This document shows positions 35,377-44,422 of a stretch of DNA of 64,000 nucleotides, piece after piece. The position numbers were made by a program, and so were the translations under genes. The notes below the pieces were generated by a model. It made no database searches. It saw only the letters and a program-made list of their open reading frames with translations, and had not been told where the DNA came from. The DNA is from Chryseobacterium aurantiacum (lineage in GTDB: Bacteria > Bacteroidota > Bacteroidia > Flavobacteriales > Weeksellaceae). Location of the stretch: assembly GCF_003020585.1 (NCBI RefSeq), contig NZ_PXUE01000005.1:124001-188000 (forward strand), given 5' to 3'. Position 1 is the stretch's first letter; each line of letters opens with the position of its first letter.

Positions 35377-36417
35377 TTACTTATACACTGATAATGAGAG
35401 CTTCATGTTCACCTCCTGCCCTTCCATAGGACGTTCAATAAAGGTCTGACGGATATCTCCAAAGCGCATCTCATCTTTTTTGGCTTTCTGAATCAGCTGC
35501 TGAATGGCCCTAATTCGGCCTTCGTAGTTCCCTTTGTAGTACATTACGTAGTTTTGAGACGGATTTACGGACCTAAAATTAAAGTTATTGTCAGACACCC
35601 CAATTTTCTTGGAAAGAGGAATTCCGAGGAAGTAAGAAACCTCCTTGTCTTTGTAATTATCGGCATCAGTCATCAGAATTGGATATCCGAATTCATCATC
35701 TCTTTTTCCAAGGTCCATTGTCACAAAATTATACACCTTGTTGTAGTTCATTACAATATTTTTGTAAAGCGCATCCTTCTTATTGGAAGTACTTACGTTA
35801 ATCCCCAGCAATAGCTTATCTTCTTCATTTTCTACCATCAGACTATCATACTTAATGGCAGCCATTTGATTGTCTTTTTCAACCTTATTTCCCAGTGCAT
35901 TTTTAAGATTCACCATACTTTTGGTGATATTTTCCGCAAAACGATCTTCAGTCCAGAAGTTTTCTACCCTTCTCCAGACAGACAGCTTTGGAGTATGCAC
36001 GTACCAGATTATTTTTGTTTTTTCAGCAGAAACAGGCTTAAATTTAACATCAACCAGCGTTGGATTTTCATTTTTATCCTCAAAAAGCTGATATTTCAGG
36101 GTTTTATTTAGGTTTTCATATCTGATGAACATTTCACCATCGGTATCATTTTTAGAATCTACGTAACTGATGGCGCTTCCCTGTCCTTCATAAGGCGTAT
36201 AATAATCTATATCCATAGACTGTGAACTGGTGAAAAAATTATTCCATCTGGTAAAACTCTGCAGGTTATTAAACTGTGAAAAGACTTTATCTACCGGATA
36301 ATCAATCTCTTTTTCAACGGTAAAATTTTTGTTTTCATCCACAAAATAATACATGGAAGCAGCATAAGCTCCACCCAAAAGAACAATAATTACAGTTACT
36401 ATTTTAAAAATACGCAT
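35377..36417 (-). CDS. SRPBCC-fold membrane-anchored protein
   Basis: 346 residues from ATG 36417. A TTG reading six codons earlier would run through the -7 box, so it is rejected. One N-terminal membrane helix (about 1-20, RIFKIVTVIIVLLGGAYAAS), then an SRPBCC/polyketide-cyclase-like domain (YPVDKVFSQFNNLQSFTRWN, TKIIWYVHTPK) over about 30-170 and an additional, unrecognised C-terminal half. This fold binds lipids or small hydrophobic molecules. Function unknown; predicted leaderless. Confidence 0.8.
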   Translation of the reverse strand: MRIFKIVTVIIVLLGGAYAASMYYFVDENKNFTVEKEIDYPVDKVFSQFNNLQSFTRWNNFFTSSQSMDIDYYTPYEGQGSAISYVDSKNDTDGEMFIRYENLNKTLKYQLFEDKNENPTLVDVKFKPVSAEKTKIIWYVHTPKLSVWRRVENFWTEDRFAENITKSMVNLKNALGNKVEKDNQMAAIKYDSLMVENEEDKLLLGINVSTSNKKDALYKNIVMNYNKVYNFVTMDLGKRDDEFGYPILMTDADNYKDKEVSYFLGIPLSKKIGVSDNNFNFRSVNPSQNYVMYYKGNYEGRIRAIQQLIQKAKKDEMRFGDIRQTFIERPMEGQEVNMKLSLSVYK

Positions 36418-36421
36418 CGCA

Positions 36422-36452
36422 CAAAAGTAATACAAATAAAAAAAGTGAACAA
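36422..36452 (-). promoter_or_regulatory. Promoter giving a leaderless SRPBCC mRNA
   Basis: Minus strand: TTG (36452-36450), 20-nt spacer, TACTTTTG (36429-36422), then TGCG and ATG. The start site should coincide with the ATG. The TTG lies inside the stem of the glgC terminator. Confidence 0.75.
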
Positions 36453-36465
36453 TATGCTGTTCACT
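36444..36465 (-). terminator. Terminator after glgC, overlapping the next promoter
   Basis: Perfect 8-bp stem AGTGAACA/TGTTCACT with a 6-nt loop, followed on the minus strand by TTTTTTT. Its T-run and stem are used by the downstream promoter. Confidence 0.85.
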
Positions 36466-36487
36466 CTTGTTTTATGTTTAACAATAA

Positions 36488-37756
36488 TTAACCTATATGA
36501 GTTCCCGGAGGAAGTACTGCTCCTTTTTTTACCACTACAATTCCGTCTTGTACAGAATGGGTTCCGTAGTCTCCATCGGGAATATGTTTTCCGCCAATGA
36601 TTTTTACATTGTCACCAATATAGCAGTTTTTATCGAGGATTGCTTTTTCAATATAGCAGTATTTTCCGATTCCCATATTCGGGCGGCCGCCTCGGTCATT
36701 CATTACAATTTCTGTTGTATTCTGATAGAAATCCGCACCCATCACATAGGAATTAACAATAGTGCTTCCTTTATCTATTCTTGTTCTGTTTCCAATTACA
36801 GAGTTTTCAATTTTATCTGCCATGATGATGCATCCGTCTCCAAAAACAGCCTTACTTACATACGATCCATTAATTTTTGATGGTGGAAGCATTCTGGCCC
36901 TTGTGTAGATAGGCGAGGAAGAAAACAGGTTAAATTGCGGAAGATCCAGACAAAGGTCCAGATTGGCTTCGTAGAATGACTCTATGGTTCCAATATCCGT
37001 CCAATATCCTTCATACTGATAGCTTAGGGTCTTATATTTTCCGATGGAGCTTGGGATAATGTCTTTACCAAAATCATCTCCGGCTCCCTCTTCAAACATC
37101 TTTTTTAGAATATTCTTGGTGAAAATATAAATCCCCATGGAAGCTAAAAATTCTTTTCCTTTATGTTTATTTTCATCGGAAACTTCAGATTTTAAGCCAT
37201 CCAGCGTATCATAGCCTGGTTTTTCATAGAAAGAGGTGATATTTCCTTCATCATCAGATTTTAAGATCCCAAAACCTGTAGCATCCTTAGCATTTACAGG
37301 GATTGTTGCAATGGTAAGATCTCCTCCGTTTTCGATATGAAAATCGAGCATTTCCCTGAAATCCATCTGATACAACTGGTCTCCTGATAGGATTAAAATA
37401 TAGTCGTAGTCATATTTTTCAAGATGCTTCATAGATTGGCGCACTGCATCTGCTGTTCCCTGATACCAGCTTTCGTTTTCCACATTCTGTTCTGCAGCAA
37501 GAATGTCTACAAAGCCTTTACTGAAGATATCAAAGTGGTAAGAATTTTTAATATGTGAATTTAGGGAAGCCGAATTGAACTGGGTTAATACCAAAATTTT
37601 ATTCAGTCCTGAGTTCAGACAGTTTGAAATAGGAATATCTACCAATCTGTATTTTCCTGCGATAGGTACAGCTGGTTTTGACCTTGTAAATGTTAAGGGG
37701 AATAATCTTGTTCCTCTGCCTCCTCCCAATACAATAGAGATTACATTTCGATTCAT
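36488..37756 (-). CDS. glgC: Glucose-1-phosphate adenylyltransferase
   Basis: 422 residues. Makes ADP-glucose for glycogen synthesis. N-terminal nucleotide-binding signature GGGRGTRLFPLTFTRSKPAV, the catalytic GDQLYQMD region, and the glucose-1-phosphate site EKPGYD; the C-terminal left-handed beta-helix (about 300-420) follows. Last gene of glgB-glgA-(broken gene)-glgC, ended by a terminator. Confidence 0.96.
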   Translation of the reverse strand: MNRNVISIVLGGGRGTRLFPLTFTRSKPAVPIAGKYRLVDIPISNCLNSGLNKILVLTQFNSASLNSHIKNSYHFDIFSKGFVDILAAEQNVENESWYQGTADAVRQSMKHLEKYDYDYILILSGDQLYQMDFREMLDFHIENGGDLTIATIPVNAKDATGFGILKSDDEGNITSFYEKPGYDTLDGLKSEVSDENKHKGKEFLASMGIYIFTKNILKKMFEEGAGDDFGKDIIPSSIGKYKTLSYQYEGYWTDIGTIESFYEANLDLCLDLPQFNLFSSSPIYTRARMLPPSKINGSYVSKAVFGDGCIIMADKIENSVIGNRTRIDKGSTIVNSYVMGADFYQNTTEIVMNDRGGRPNMGIGKYCYIEKAILDKNCYIGDNVKIIGGKHIPDGDYGTHSVQDGIVVVKKGAVLPPGTHIG

Positions 37757-37773
37757 AATTATCTTGCGTTTTT

Positions 37774-38120
37774 TTATTTTATTAAGTCAACTGTTCTATT
37801 TTTGAGGTCTGCATGAAGTGTACAGCAGTCAATCCTCTTATTATTTTTATCATAACTATACACTACAACTTCATATATTCCTGATTTCTGAATTGCTGAG
37901 TTGTTTTACATCTTTATCTACTCCGTCAATTTCTATATTGCATTTTTTAAGCTGATCCCTAAAAGGTTTGTTAGTAATTAAAACATCCATGATATCAACT
38001 CTTTTCATTGCAAAGTCATCAAGATCTTTTTCATCCCTTTTTAGAATATACATCACTGGTCACTTTTCCACAGGAAATAACCCCAATACCCAATATCAGA
38101 AAAAAGGAATTTCTTATCAT
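37774..38120 (-). pseudogene. Frame-broken lipoprotein gene between glgA and glgC
   Basis: ATG at 38120, one base after the glgA stop, opens with a lipoprotein signal (MIRNSFFLILGIGVISCGKV) but stops after 29 codons (VYSKKG). Continuing one base over, at an AAAAAGGG run, restores an open stretch (RDEKDLDDFAMKRVDIMDVL to VKQLS), which stops again; a second shift near 37880 opens a third stretch (QKSGIYEVVVYSYDKNN to TVDLIK, stop at 37774). Together they read as one roughly 115-residue protein. Either a decayed gene or two sequencing errors. Confidence 0.65.
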
Positions 38121-38121
38121 A

Positions 38122-39528
38122 TCAGCTATTATATAAAGCTAAATATTTTTCCGCAGATTTCTCCCATGAAAAATCAAAATTCATGTTAGCATGAATAAGA
38201 TCATCCATCACTCCTTTTTGATTATAGATTTCAAGGGCTCTGTTCATTGCATGAACAATATCATCTACTCCCGGATAGGTAAAGTTTAAGCCTGCCCCGC
38301 CTGTTGAAATATCTTCCACGGTATCTTTCAATCCGCCAGTATATCTTACCACGGGAACTGTTCCGTATTTCATAGAATACATCTGGTTCAGACCGCACGG
38401 CTCTACCCTTGAGGGCATCAATAAGAAGTCTGCCGATGCATAGATCTTATGGGAAAGATGTTCTTTATATCCTACATCCAGAGCAAAATTGGTATAGGTA
38501 TAATCGTATTCCTTTAATTTATTTTCAACATAGGTATTTCCTGAACCCAAAATCATGATATTTAAAGATCCATAATTTTGCTTAATGCTTCGCCACACTA
38601 CATCAGGAAGCAGATCTGCTCCTTTTTCCGTAGCAAATCTTCCTATGAAAGCAAACAGGGGCAGTTCCGGCTTCAATCTGTATTCTTTACACAGCTTTTC
38701 TTTATTTTTCTTCTTTTGGGCAACTGCATTTTTTATATTAAAATTAAAGTCCAGCATGGGATCTGTTTCAGGGTTCCATACTTCTGTATCAATCCCGTTG
38801 ATAATTCCATAGGCTTTTCCAAATTCCTGACGAACCAGGCTTTCCAACCCTCGAAAACTTATGAAAAGTTCTTCAAGGTATCCTTCAGAAACAGTAGTAA
38901 AAGCGTGAGAGCATTTAATCATACTTGCCAACGGATTGATGTATCCGTTCCAGTCCATCAGTCCCCATTTATAAGCGTCAAAGGATGGCATATAGTTCGC
39001 CATGCTCCAGCTCATCATTCCCTGATACTCTCCATTATGAATGGTTCCTATGGTTTTTACGCCTTGCAGAAATTCAAATTCCGGGCAATGTTCAACCATA
39101 AAAGGCACCAATCCGGTGTGATAGTCGTGACAATGCAGGACATCCGGTTTTATTTCCATAGCGCATAACCAATGCAGAATTCCCTGTTGGAAAGCTAGAA
39201 ACTGAAAACTTTCATCCTGATAACCATAAGGGTTATCTCTATCCAGCAGCCCCGGAATTTTCACCATATAAAGTTCAAAACCCAAAACATCGGAAGTTTC
39301 TTTCAAGACCTGAACCTGAAGCATATTGGATCCCTGATGAATAAATCCATCAAAAACTTTCTCAAATTCATGATCATAAACAAAAGCTTTGTTATACCAA
39401 GGCATTACTACCTTAGCTTTTATTCCTTTTACCTTATTCTGATACTTTGGGAGTGCCCCGACTACATCCGCCAGGCCCCCTACTTTTGCTACAGGATAAC
39501 ATTCCGTACTTAAGTGATAAACAACCAT
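38122..39528 (-). CDS. glgA: Glycogen synthase
   Basis: 468 residues, GT5 family. The N terminus HLSTECYPVAKVGGLADVVG carries the ADP-glucose-binding KxGGL motif, and the C-terminal half has SRVEPCGLNQMYSMKYGTVPVV, with the conserved E-x7-E. Extends alpha-1,4-glucan from ADP-glucose. Two bases follow the glgB stop, so it is tightly coupled. Confidence 0.96.
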   Translation of the reverse strand: MVVYHLSTECYPVAKVGGLADVVGALPKYQNKVKGIKAKVVMPWYNKAFVYDHEFEKVFDGFIHQGSNMLQVQVLKETSDVLGFELYMVKIPGLLDRDNPYGYQDESFQFLAFQQGILHWLCAMEIKPDVLHCHDYHTGLVPFMVEHCPEFEFLQGVKTIGTIHNGEYQGMMSWSMANYMPSFDAYKWGLMDWNGYINPLASMIKCSHAFTTVSEGYLEELFISFRGLESLVRQEFGKAYGIINGIDTEVWNPETDPMLDFNFNIKNAVAQKKKNKEKLCKEYRLKPELPLFAFIGRFATEKGADLLPDVVWRSIKQNYGSLNIMILGSGNTYVENKLKEYDYTYTNFALDVGYKEHLSHKIYASADFLLMPSRVEPCGLNQMYSMKYGTVPVVRYTGGLKDTVEDISTGGAGLNFTYPGVDDIVHAMNRALEIYNQKGVMDDLIHANMNFDFSWEKSAEKYLALYNS

Positions 39529-39530
39529 TT

Positions 39531-41462
39531 CTATCTTTTGTGTTTAATTCTGTGTAATTTATACTTTTTATCTTTCTTCTGCCTAAGGATAATGCCGGCT
39601 AGTGGAGGCAGCCTTACCGTAATGGAATTTTCTTCATGTTTTTCATCCATTATTTCAGGATGAACTCCGCTTCCGCTATATTGTTCATCATCTGAGTTTA
39701 AAACGACCTCCCAATGTGTTCCTTCCGGAATCCTTATTTGGTAATCTATTACTTTTGGAGCCAGATTCAAGGCTACCATTACCACATCGTCTCTTTTTTT
39801 TCCTTTTCTAAGATATACATAAACCGAATTTTCCAGGTCATCTGCTTCTAGCCACTCAAAGCCTACTTTATCAAACTGATTTTCATAGAGAGCAGATTCT
39901 GATCTGTATAAATGATTAAGCTCCTTTACCAGATCTTGTAATCCTTTATGAACAGGATATTTTAATAAATGCCAATCCAGACTTTGGGTAAAGTTCCATT
40001 CGCTGGTCTGGCCAAATTCATCACCCATAAAAAGCAGCTTCGCTCCGGGATGGGTATACATATATACATACAAGGTACGAAGATTGGCAAATTTCTGCCA
40101 TTCATCACCCTTCATTTTATAGATTAAACTTGCTTTTCCGTGCACTACTTCATCATGTGATAAAGGCATCATATAATTCTCATTATACATATACATGGAA
40201 GCAAACGTAAGTTTATGATGATGAAACTTCCTGTTGGTAAAGTCTTCTTTAAAGTAATCCAGCGTATCATGCATCCAGCCCATCATCCATTTCATTCCGA
40301 AACCAACTCCTCCATCATGTACGGGCTTGGTAAGCAATGGGAAATCTGAACTTTCCTCGGCAATAGTCATAATACTATTTCCAAATTCCTTATAAACAGC
40401 TGTATTAAATTCTTGTAGAAAGGCTTTCGCTTCCAGGTTCACATTTTCGCCATATATATTAGGCTCCCACTCCCCCTCGTTCCTTGAATAATCCAGATGG
40501 AGCATTGAGGTTACCGCATCTACGCGCAGTCCGTCAGCATGATAACGATCCAACCAAAACATCGCATTGGAAATAAGAAAAGATTTGACTTCATTTCTTC
40601 CGTAATTGAAAATGTGTGATTTCCAGTCGGGATGGAAGCCTTTTCTGGGATCTTCATGTTCATATAAGTATGATCCGTCAAAACGGTAAAGTCCGTTAGC
40701 GTCTCCCGGAAAATGAGCAGGTACCCAATCCAGAATAACACCTATATTATTTTTATGAAGTTCATCAATCAGAAACATCAAATCCTGTGGTGACCCAAAA
40801 CGTGAAGTTGCTGCATAAAATCCTGTAATTTGATAGCCCCAACTTGGATCATACGGATATTCCATAACAGGCATGAACTCTACATGCGTAAAACCCATTT
40901 CCTTTATATACGGTACAAGCTTTTTTGCGATGTCACGGTAATTCAAAAAATGGTTAGGATGATCTTCCTCTCTTACCCATGAACCTAAATGCATCTCATA
41001 AACAGAGATTGGAGCTTCCAGGCTATTTCTTTCCCATCTATTATCCATCCATTCCTGATCATTCCATTCATACCATGTTGTAGAAACCAGTGATGCTGCC
41101 TGAATATTTTGTTCCCAACTTAATGCATAAGGGTCACTCTTTTCCAAAATTTCACCTCTTTCTGTCTCAACAGCGTATTTATATAAAGTTCCCCAGGTTA
41201 ATCCATCAATGAATCCTTCCCAAATCCCCGATCCGTCCCATCTTGGAAACAAAATATGGTCTTTATGATTCCAGTTATTGAAATTACCTATTACTGAGAC
41301 TTTCTTTGCATGGGGTGCCCAAACTGAAAAATAAACTCCCTTTACACCATCCTTTTCTACAGAATGTGCTCCAAACTTACCATACAGCTTATAGTGTCTA
41401 CCTTCTTTGAAAAGATACACATCATGATCAGTGAAAAGCGTATAGGTTTTAACAGAATTCAT
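39531..41462 (-). CDS. glgB: 1,4-alpha-glucan branching enzyme
   Basis: 643 residues from ATG 41462 (a TTG one codon upstream is rejected). CBM48 domain (about 25-115, VYFSVWAPHAKKVSVIGNFN), then the GH13 barrel with DGLRVDAVTSML (nucleophile Asp), AEESS (acid Glu) and SHDEVVHGKASL, and a C-terminal beta domain. Introduces alpha-1,6 branches. First gene of the glycogen operon, divergent from the E-set/esterase gene. Confidence 0.96.
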   Translation of the reverse strand: MNSVKTYTLFTDHDVYLFKEGRHYKLYGKFGAHSVEKDGVKGVYFSVWAPHAKKVSVIGNFNNWNHKDHILFPRWDGSGIWEGFIDGLTWGTLYKYAVETERGEILEKSDPYALSWEQNIQAASLVSTTWYEWNDQEWMDNRWERNSLEAPISVYEMHLGSWVREEDHPNHFLNYRDIAKKLVPYIKEMGFTHVEFMPVMEYPYDPSWGYQITGFYAATSRFGSPQDLMFLIDELHKNNIGVILDWVPAHFPGDANGLYRFDGSYLYEHEDPRKGFHPDWKSHIFNYGRNEVKSFLISNAMFWLDRYHADGLRVDAVTSMLHLDYSRNEGEWEPNIYGENVNLEAKAFLQEFNTAVYKEFGNSIMTIAEESSDFPLLTKPVHDGGVGFGMKWMMGWMHDTLDYFKEDFTNRKFHHHKLTFASMYMYNENYMMPLSHDEVVHGKASLIYKMKGDEWQKFANLRTLYVYMYTHPGAKLLFMGDEFGQTSEWNFTQSLDWHLLKYPVHKGLQDLVKELNHLYRSESALYENQFDKVGFEWLEADDLENSVYVYLRKGKKRDDVVMVALNLAPKVIDYQIRIPEGTHWEVVLNSDDEQYSGSGVHPEIMDEKHEENSITVRLPPLAGIILRQKKDKKYKLHRIKHKR

Positions 41463-41660
41463 CAAGATCAGTTTGTATTTATATTTTCCCTGAAACTACG
41501 AAAAATACTAACAACCGCGATTAATTATTCATCAAATAATTATCAAGTTAGTTTTCTTCTTTCGTCTATCTATCAAATATATCATTTTTTAATTCACTTT
41601 TTTATGATTCCAAAACAATCTTTTTTATAAATTTAGCATTCTAATATTTATTAAACACTT

Positions 41661-42785
41661 ATGATGAGGTTTGAACTTTATACCGATGAAAAAGACGACA
41701 GGCCAGTATTTATTACGGGAAATTTCAATAACTGGAATCCTAAGGACTTCAATTATCAGCTTACACAAGAGGATCCATGCAACCACTCCATAGAGATTGA
41801 CAATCAAATACTTCCGGAAGAAATTGAATATAAATTCACCAAGGGAGGTTGGGAAAACGTTGAGCTGGACAAATACGGAAACATCACCCCTAACCGAAAG
41901 GCTAAAAAATCCATAGAAAAAACTTCCGACATTGTAGAAAAATGGAGATTAAACTGGGGACCCTTCAAGAAAGAATTCTTTCCTGTTGCTGAAGTAATTT
42001 CTGAAAAATTTTATATTCCACAGCTTGATCGCTATCGTAAGGTTTGGGCCGTACTTCCGTATGATTACCATACGTCGGATAAACACTATCCGGTCTTATA
42101 TCTTCAGGATGCGCAGAATCTCTTCAATGAGGGAAGTGGCTACGGAAACTGGGAAATAGACAAAAAATTATCCATTCTTGCAGAATATGGACGAGGTGAT
42201 GTTATCGTCATTGCTATAGAACATGGAAGTGAGGACAGAATAAAGGAATTTATTTTCGATAATGATAATATCGCCAATGGTTCCGAGGGTAAAAAATACA
42301 TCCGTTTCATTACAGATACCCTAAAACCTTTTGTGGATGAAAATTATCGTACCAAAAAAGATCGTGACAATACCGGAATTGGAGGCAGCTCATTAGGTGC
42401 GCTTATCAGTATTTACAGTGGTTTTCTTTATCCGGAGGTCTATTCTAAGTTATTGATCTTCTCGCCGTCTCTCTGGGTAGAACCAAACAATAATTTTCCA
42501 ATGATGAACTTCAGGGTTCCTTTTAAGACAAAAATATATTTATATGGAGGAGCTCAGGAGGGATCCAAAATGGTAAAAAGAATCCATATTTTTGAGGAAT
42601 ATTTGAAAAGATGGGAGAAAAAGAATCTTTTTGACTTTGAATTCAGGACCAATATTAATCCGGAAGGAACGCACAATGAATTTTACTGGTCACAGGAATT
42701 TCCAAGGGCCATTGAGTGGCTGTTCTACGATAATACAGAAAACCCTGTTGAGGTAAAACCACAACAACAAAGCATTAAAAACTAA
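41661..42785 (+). CDS. E-set (CBM48-like) plus esterase protein
   Basis: 374 residues: an N-terminal CBM48-like domain (about 1-90, VFITGNFNNWNPKDFNYQL) like those on glycogen enzymes, then an esterase-D-type alpha/beta hydrolase (about 105-350) with nucleophile motif GGSSLGAL and a late His region (GTHNEFYW). No signal peptide. Divergent from glgB, so action on glycogen or an ester of it is possible. Similar E-set/esterase proteins also act on iron-siderophore esters. Confidence 0.8.
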   Translation: MMRFELYTDEKDDRPVFITGNFNNWNPKDFNYQLTQEDPCNHSIEIDNQILPEEIEYKFTKGGWENVELDKYGNITPNRKAKKSIEKTSDIVEKWRLNWGPFKKEFFPVAEVISEKFYIPQLDRYRKVWAVLPYDYHTSDKHYPVLYLQDAQNLFNEGSGYGNWEIDKKLSILAEYGRGDVIVIAIEHGSEDRIKEFIFDNDNIANGSEGKKYIRFITDTLKPFVDENYRTKKDRDNTGIGGSSLGALISIYSGFLYPEVYSKLLIFSPSLWVEPNNNFPMMNFRVPFKTKIYLYGGAQEGSKMVKRIHIFEEYLKRWEKKNLFDFEFRTNINPEGTHNEFYWSQEFPRAIEWLFYDNTENPVEVKPQQQSIKN

Positions 42786-42865
42786 GCTTACAAATTGTCA
42801 TTAATGAAATCTATCTGCAGAAATGAAGATGATCCTTTCATTGAGCCTAAAAATAATCTCTACGT

Positions 42866-44281
42866 ATGAAATTAATCAACAAAAAAAATAAAAATTACAC
42901 TCAGGTTTTCCACTTATTCACTGAAGAAGAATGGACCAAAACAGGCAAAAACTTCAATAAAAATATTGCCACTTTCTTCACAGGAAAGAAACATGAAGTC
43001 TTTGTAAACGCCCATGAAGAAGGAATAACTTACTTTATTGGACTGGGAAAATCTACCTTTCAGAACTTTGAAATCCAAGAGGTTGCTGTAAAATTTTCAC
43101 AAACTCAAAAGGAAAAACTACAACCCGCTCCTACCTTAATGCTTGCCGATTTTCTTAATGAAAAGCAATTTGAAGAATTTGTGAAAGGATTACTCATTGG
43201 AACTTATAACTATCCTTTTGAGAAGACTCACCCTTTCTGGAATACAAAATTTGAGCTTCATTTTGAGAATTTAAGCCAGAAAAAACTGGATCATATCGCT
43301 CAAAAAGCTGAAGCACTAAGCAATGGACAAGTTGCCTGCCAGGATTGGCTGAACAAGCCTGCCAATTTTAAGAAACCTGATATTTTCAGTGTATATCTTA
43401 AAAATCTGGCCAAAAAATATGACCTAAAATATACAGTCTTCAACAGAAAAAAATGTGAAGAACTTGGTTTGGGAGCCTACCTTGCCGTTAATCAAGGAAG
43501 TGCCTATGATGCTGCTTTCACTATTTTAGAATACAAAACCACCGTTAAAAATTCCAAAACATTTGGTTTAGTTGGAAAGTGTGTATTGTTTGATACCGGA
43601 GGAATCTCATTAAAAAATTCAGCCAATCTGCATTACATGAAATCTGATATGGGTGGCGCTACGGCAGTGCTTGGAACACTGATCTATGCTGCTGAAATGG
43701 AACTTCCCGTGAATATCACAGCCATTCTTCCTGTCACAGATAATGCCATTTCTGAAAACGCCCTTCTTCCAAGCGATGTGATTACCGCCTATAATGGAAA
43801 AACAATTGAAGTTCTTGATACAGATGCTGAAGGCAGACTGATTCTTGCTGACAGCCTTTCTTATCTATCAAAAAATTACAAAACAGATTTCCTTATTGAT
43901 CTTGCTACCTTAACGGGAAGCTCAGTGAGAATGTTTGGAAATACCTGTGGAGCCTTGTTTTCCAATGATGAGGAACTGAAAAATATGCTAATAAAAACAG
44001 GTGACCAAACCAACCAGAGACTCTGGAACCTGCCTTTATGGGATGTATGGAAAGATGATATTCAATCTGATGTGGCAGATCTGAAAAACCTCTCAATGAA
44101 GCCTGTGGGTGACTGTATTATTGCGGCAAAATTCTTAGAACATTTCATTGAAAATCACCCTAAATGGGCGCATTTGGATATAGCTGGGGTAGCCTTTGGA
44201 AATGTGGGTTATGCCAAGGAAAAAGCAGCGACTGGTTTTGGGGTTCAATTGTTGGTGGATTTAATCGAAAATTATCACTAA
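42866..44281 (+). CDS. M17 leucyl aminopeptidase family protein
   Basis: 471 residues. The C-terminal metal-binding core has VGKCVLFDTGGISLKNSANLHYMKSDMGG (Lys and Asp ligands) and VLDTDAEGRLILADSL, the M17 NTDAEGR signature. Cytoplasmic; releases N-terminal residues from peptides. It lies directly before the ATP-grasp cluster, so a peptide from that pathway or from cyanophycin could be its substrate (inference). Confidence 0.9.
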   Translation: MKLINKKNKNYTQVFHLFTEEEWTKTGKNFNKNIATFFTGKKHEVFVNAHEEGITYFIGLGKSTFQNFEIQEVAVKFSQTQKEKLQPAPTLMLADFLNEKQFEEFVKGLLIGTYNYPFEKTHPFWNTKFELHFENLSQKKLDHIAQKAEALSNGQVACQDWLNKPANFKKPDIFSVYLKNLAKKYDLKYTVFNRKKCEELGLGAYLAVNQGSAYDAAFTILEYKTTVKNSKTFGLVGKCVLFDTGGISLKNSANLHYMKSDMGGATAVLGTLIYAAEMELPVNITAILPVTDNAISENALLPSDVITAYNGKTIEVLDTDAEGRLILADSLSYLSKNYKTDFLIDLATLTGSSVRMFGNTCGALFSNDEELKNMLIKTGDQTNQRLWNLPLWDVWKDDIQSDVADLKNLSMKPVGDCIIAAKFLEHFIENHPKWAHLDIAGVAFGNVGYAKEKAATGFGVQLLVDLIENYH

Positions 44282-44353
44282 AAATTAGTTTATTACAAAA
44301 AATCTCTGTATACTTGATTAGTAGTTTTTCAAAAACACACCATATTTCAATTT

Positions 44354-44367
44354 TTGATATTAATCAA
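44354..44367 (+). promoter_or_regulatory. FNR/CRP-type site TTGAT-N4-ATCAA
   Basis: TTGATATTAATCAA fits the FNR consensus TTGAT-N4-ATCAA exactly. It is centred about 38-41 bp upstream of the start predicted from the -7 box at 44386, the position used by class II activators, and takes the place of the missing -33 TTG. Confidence 0.6.
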
Positions 44368-44385
44368 ATAATAAAAATATAGTTT

Positions 44386-44393
44386 TATTTTTG
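44386..44393 (+). promoter_or_regulatory. -7 box of the ATP-grasp cluster
   Basis: TATTTTTG, 29 nt before the ATG at 44423. No TTG at -33; the FNR-like site overlaps that position. Confidence 0.6.
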
Positions 44394-44422
44394 AAAATTT
44401 ACTAAAACATAAAAAACATTAT

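Noticed and set aside
36418..36435. TTG start six codons upstream for the SRPBCC gene
   Set aside because: It would need the -7 box to be translated; ATG 36417 begins a normal membrane anchor.
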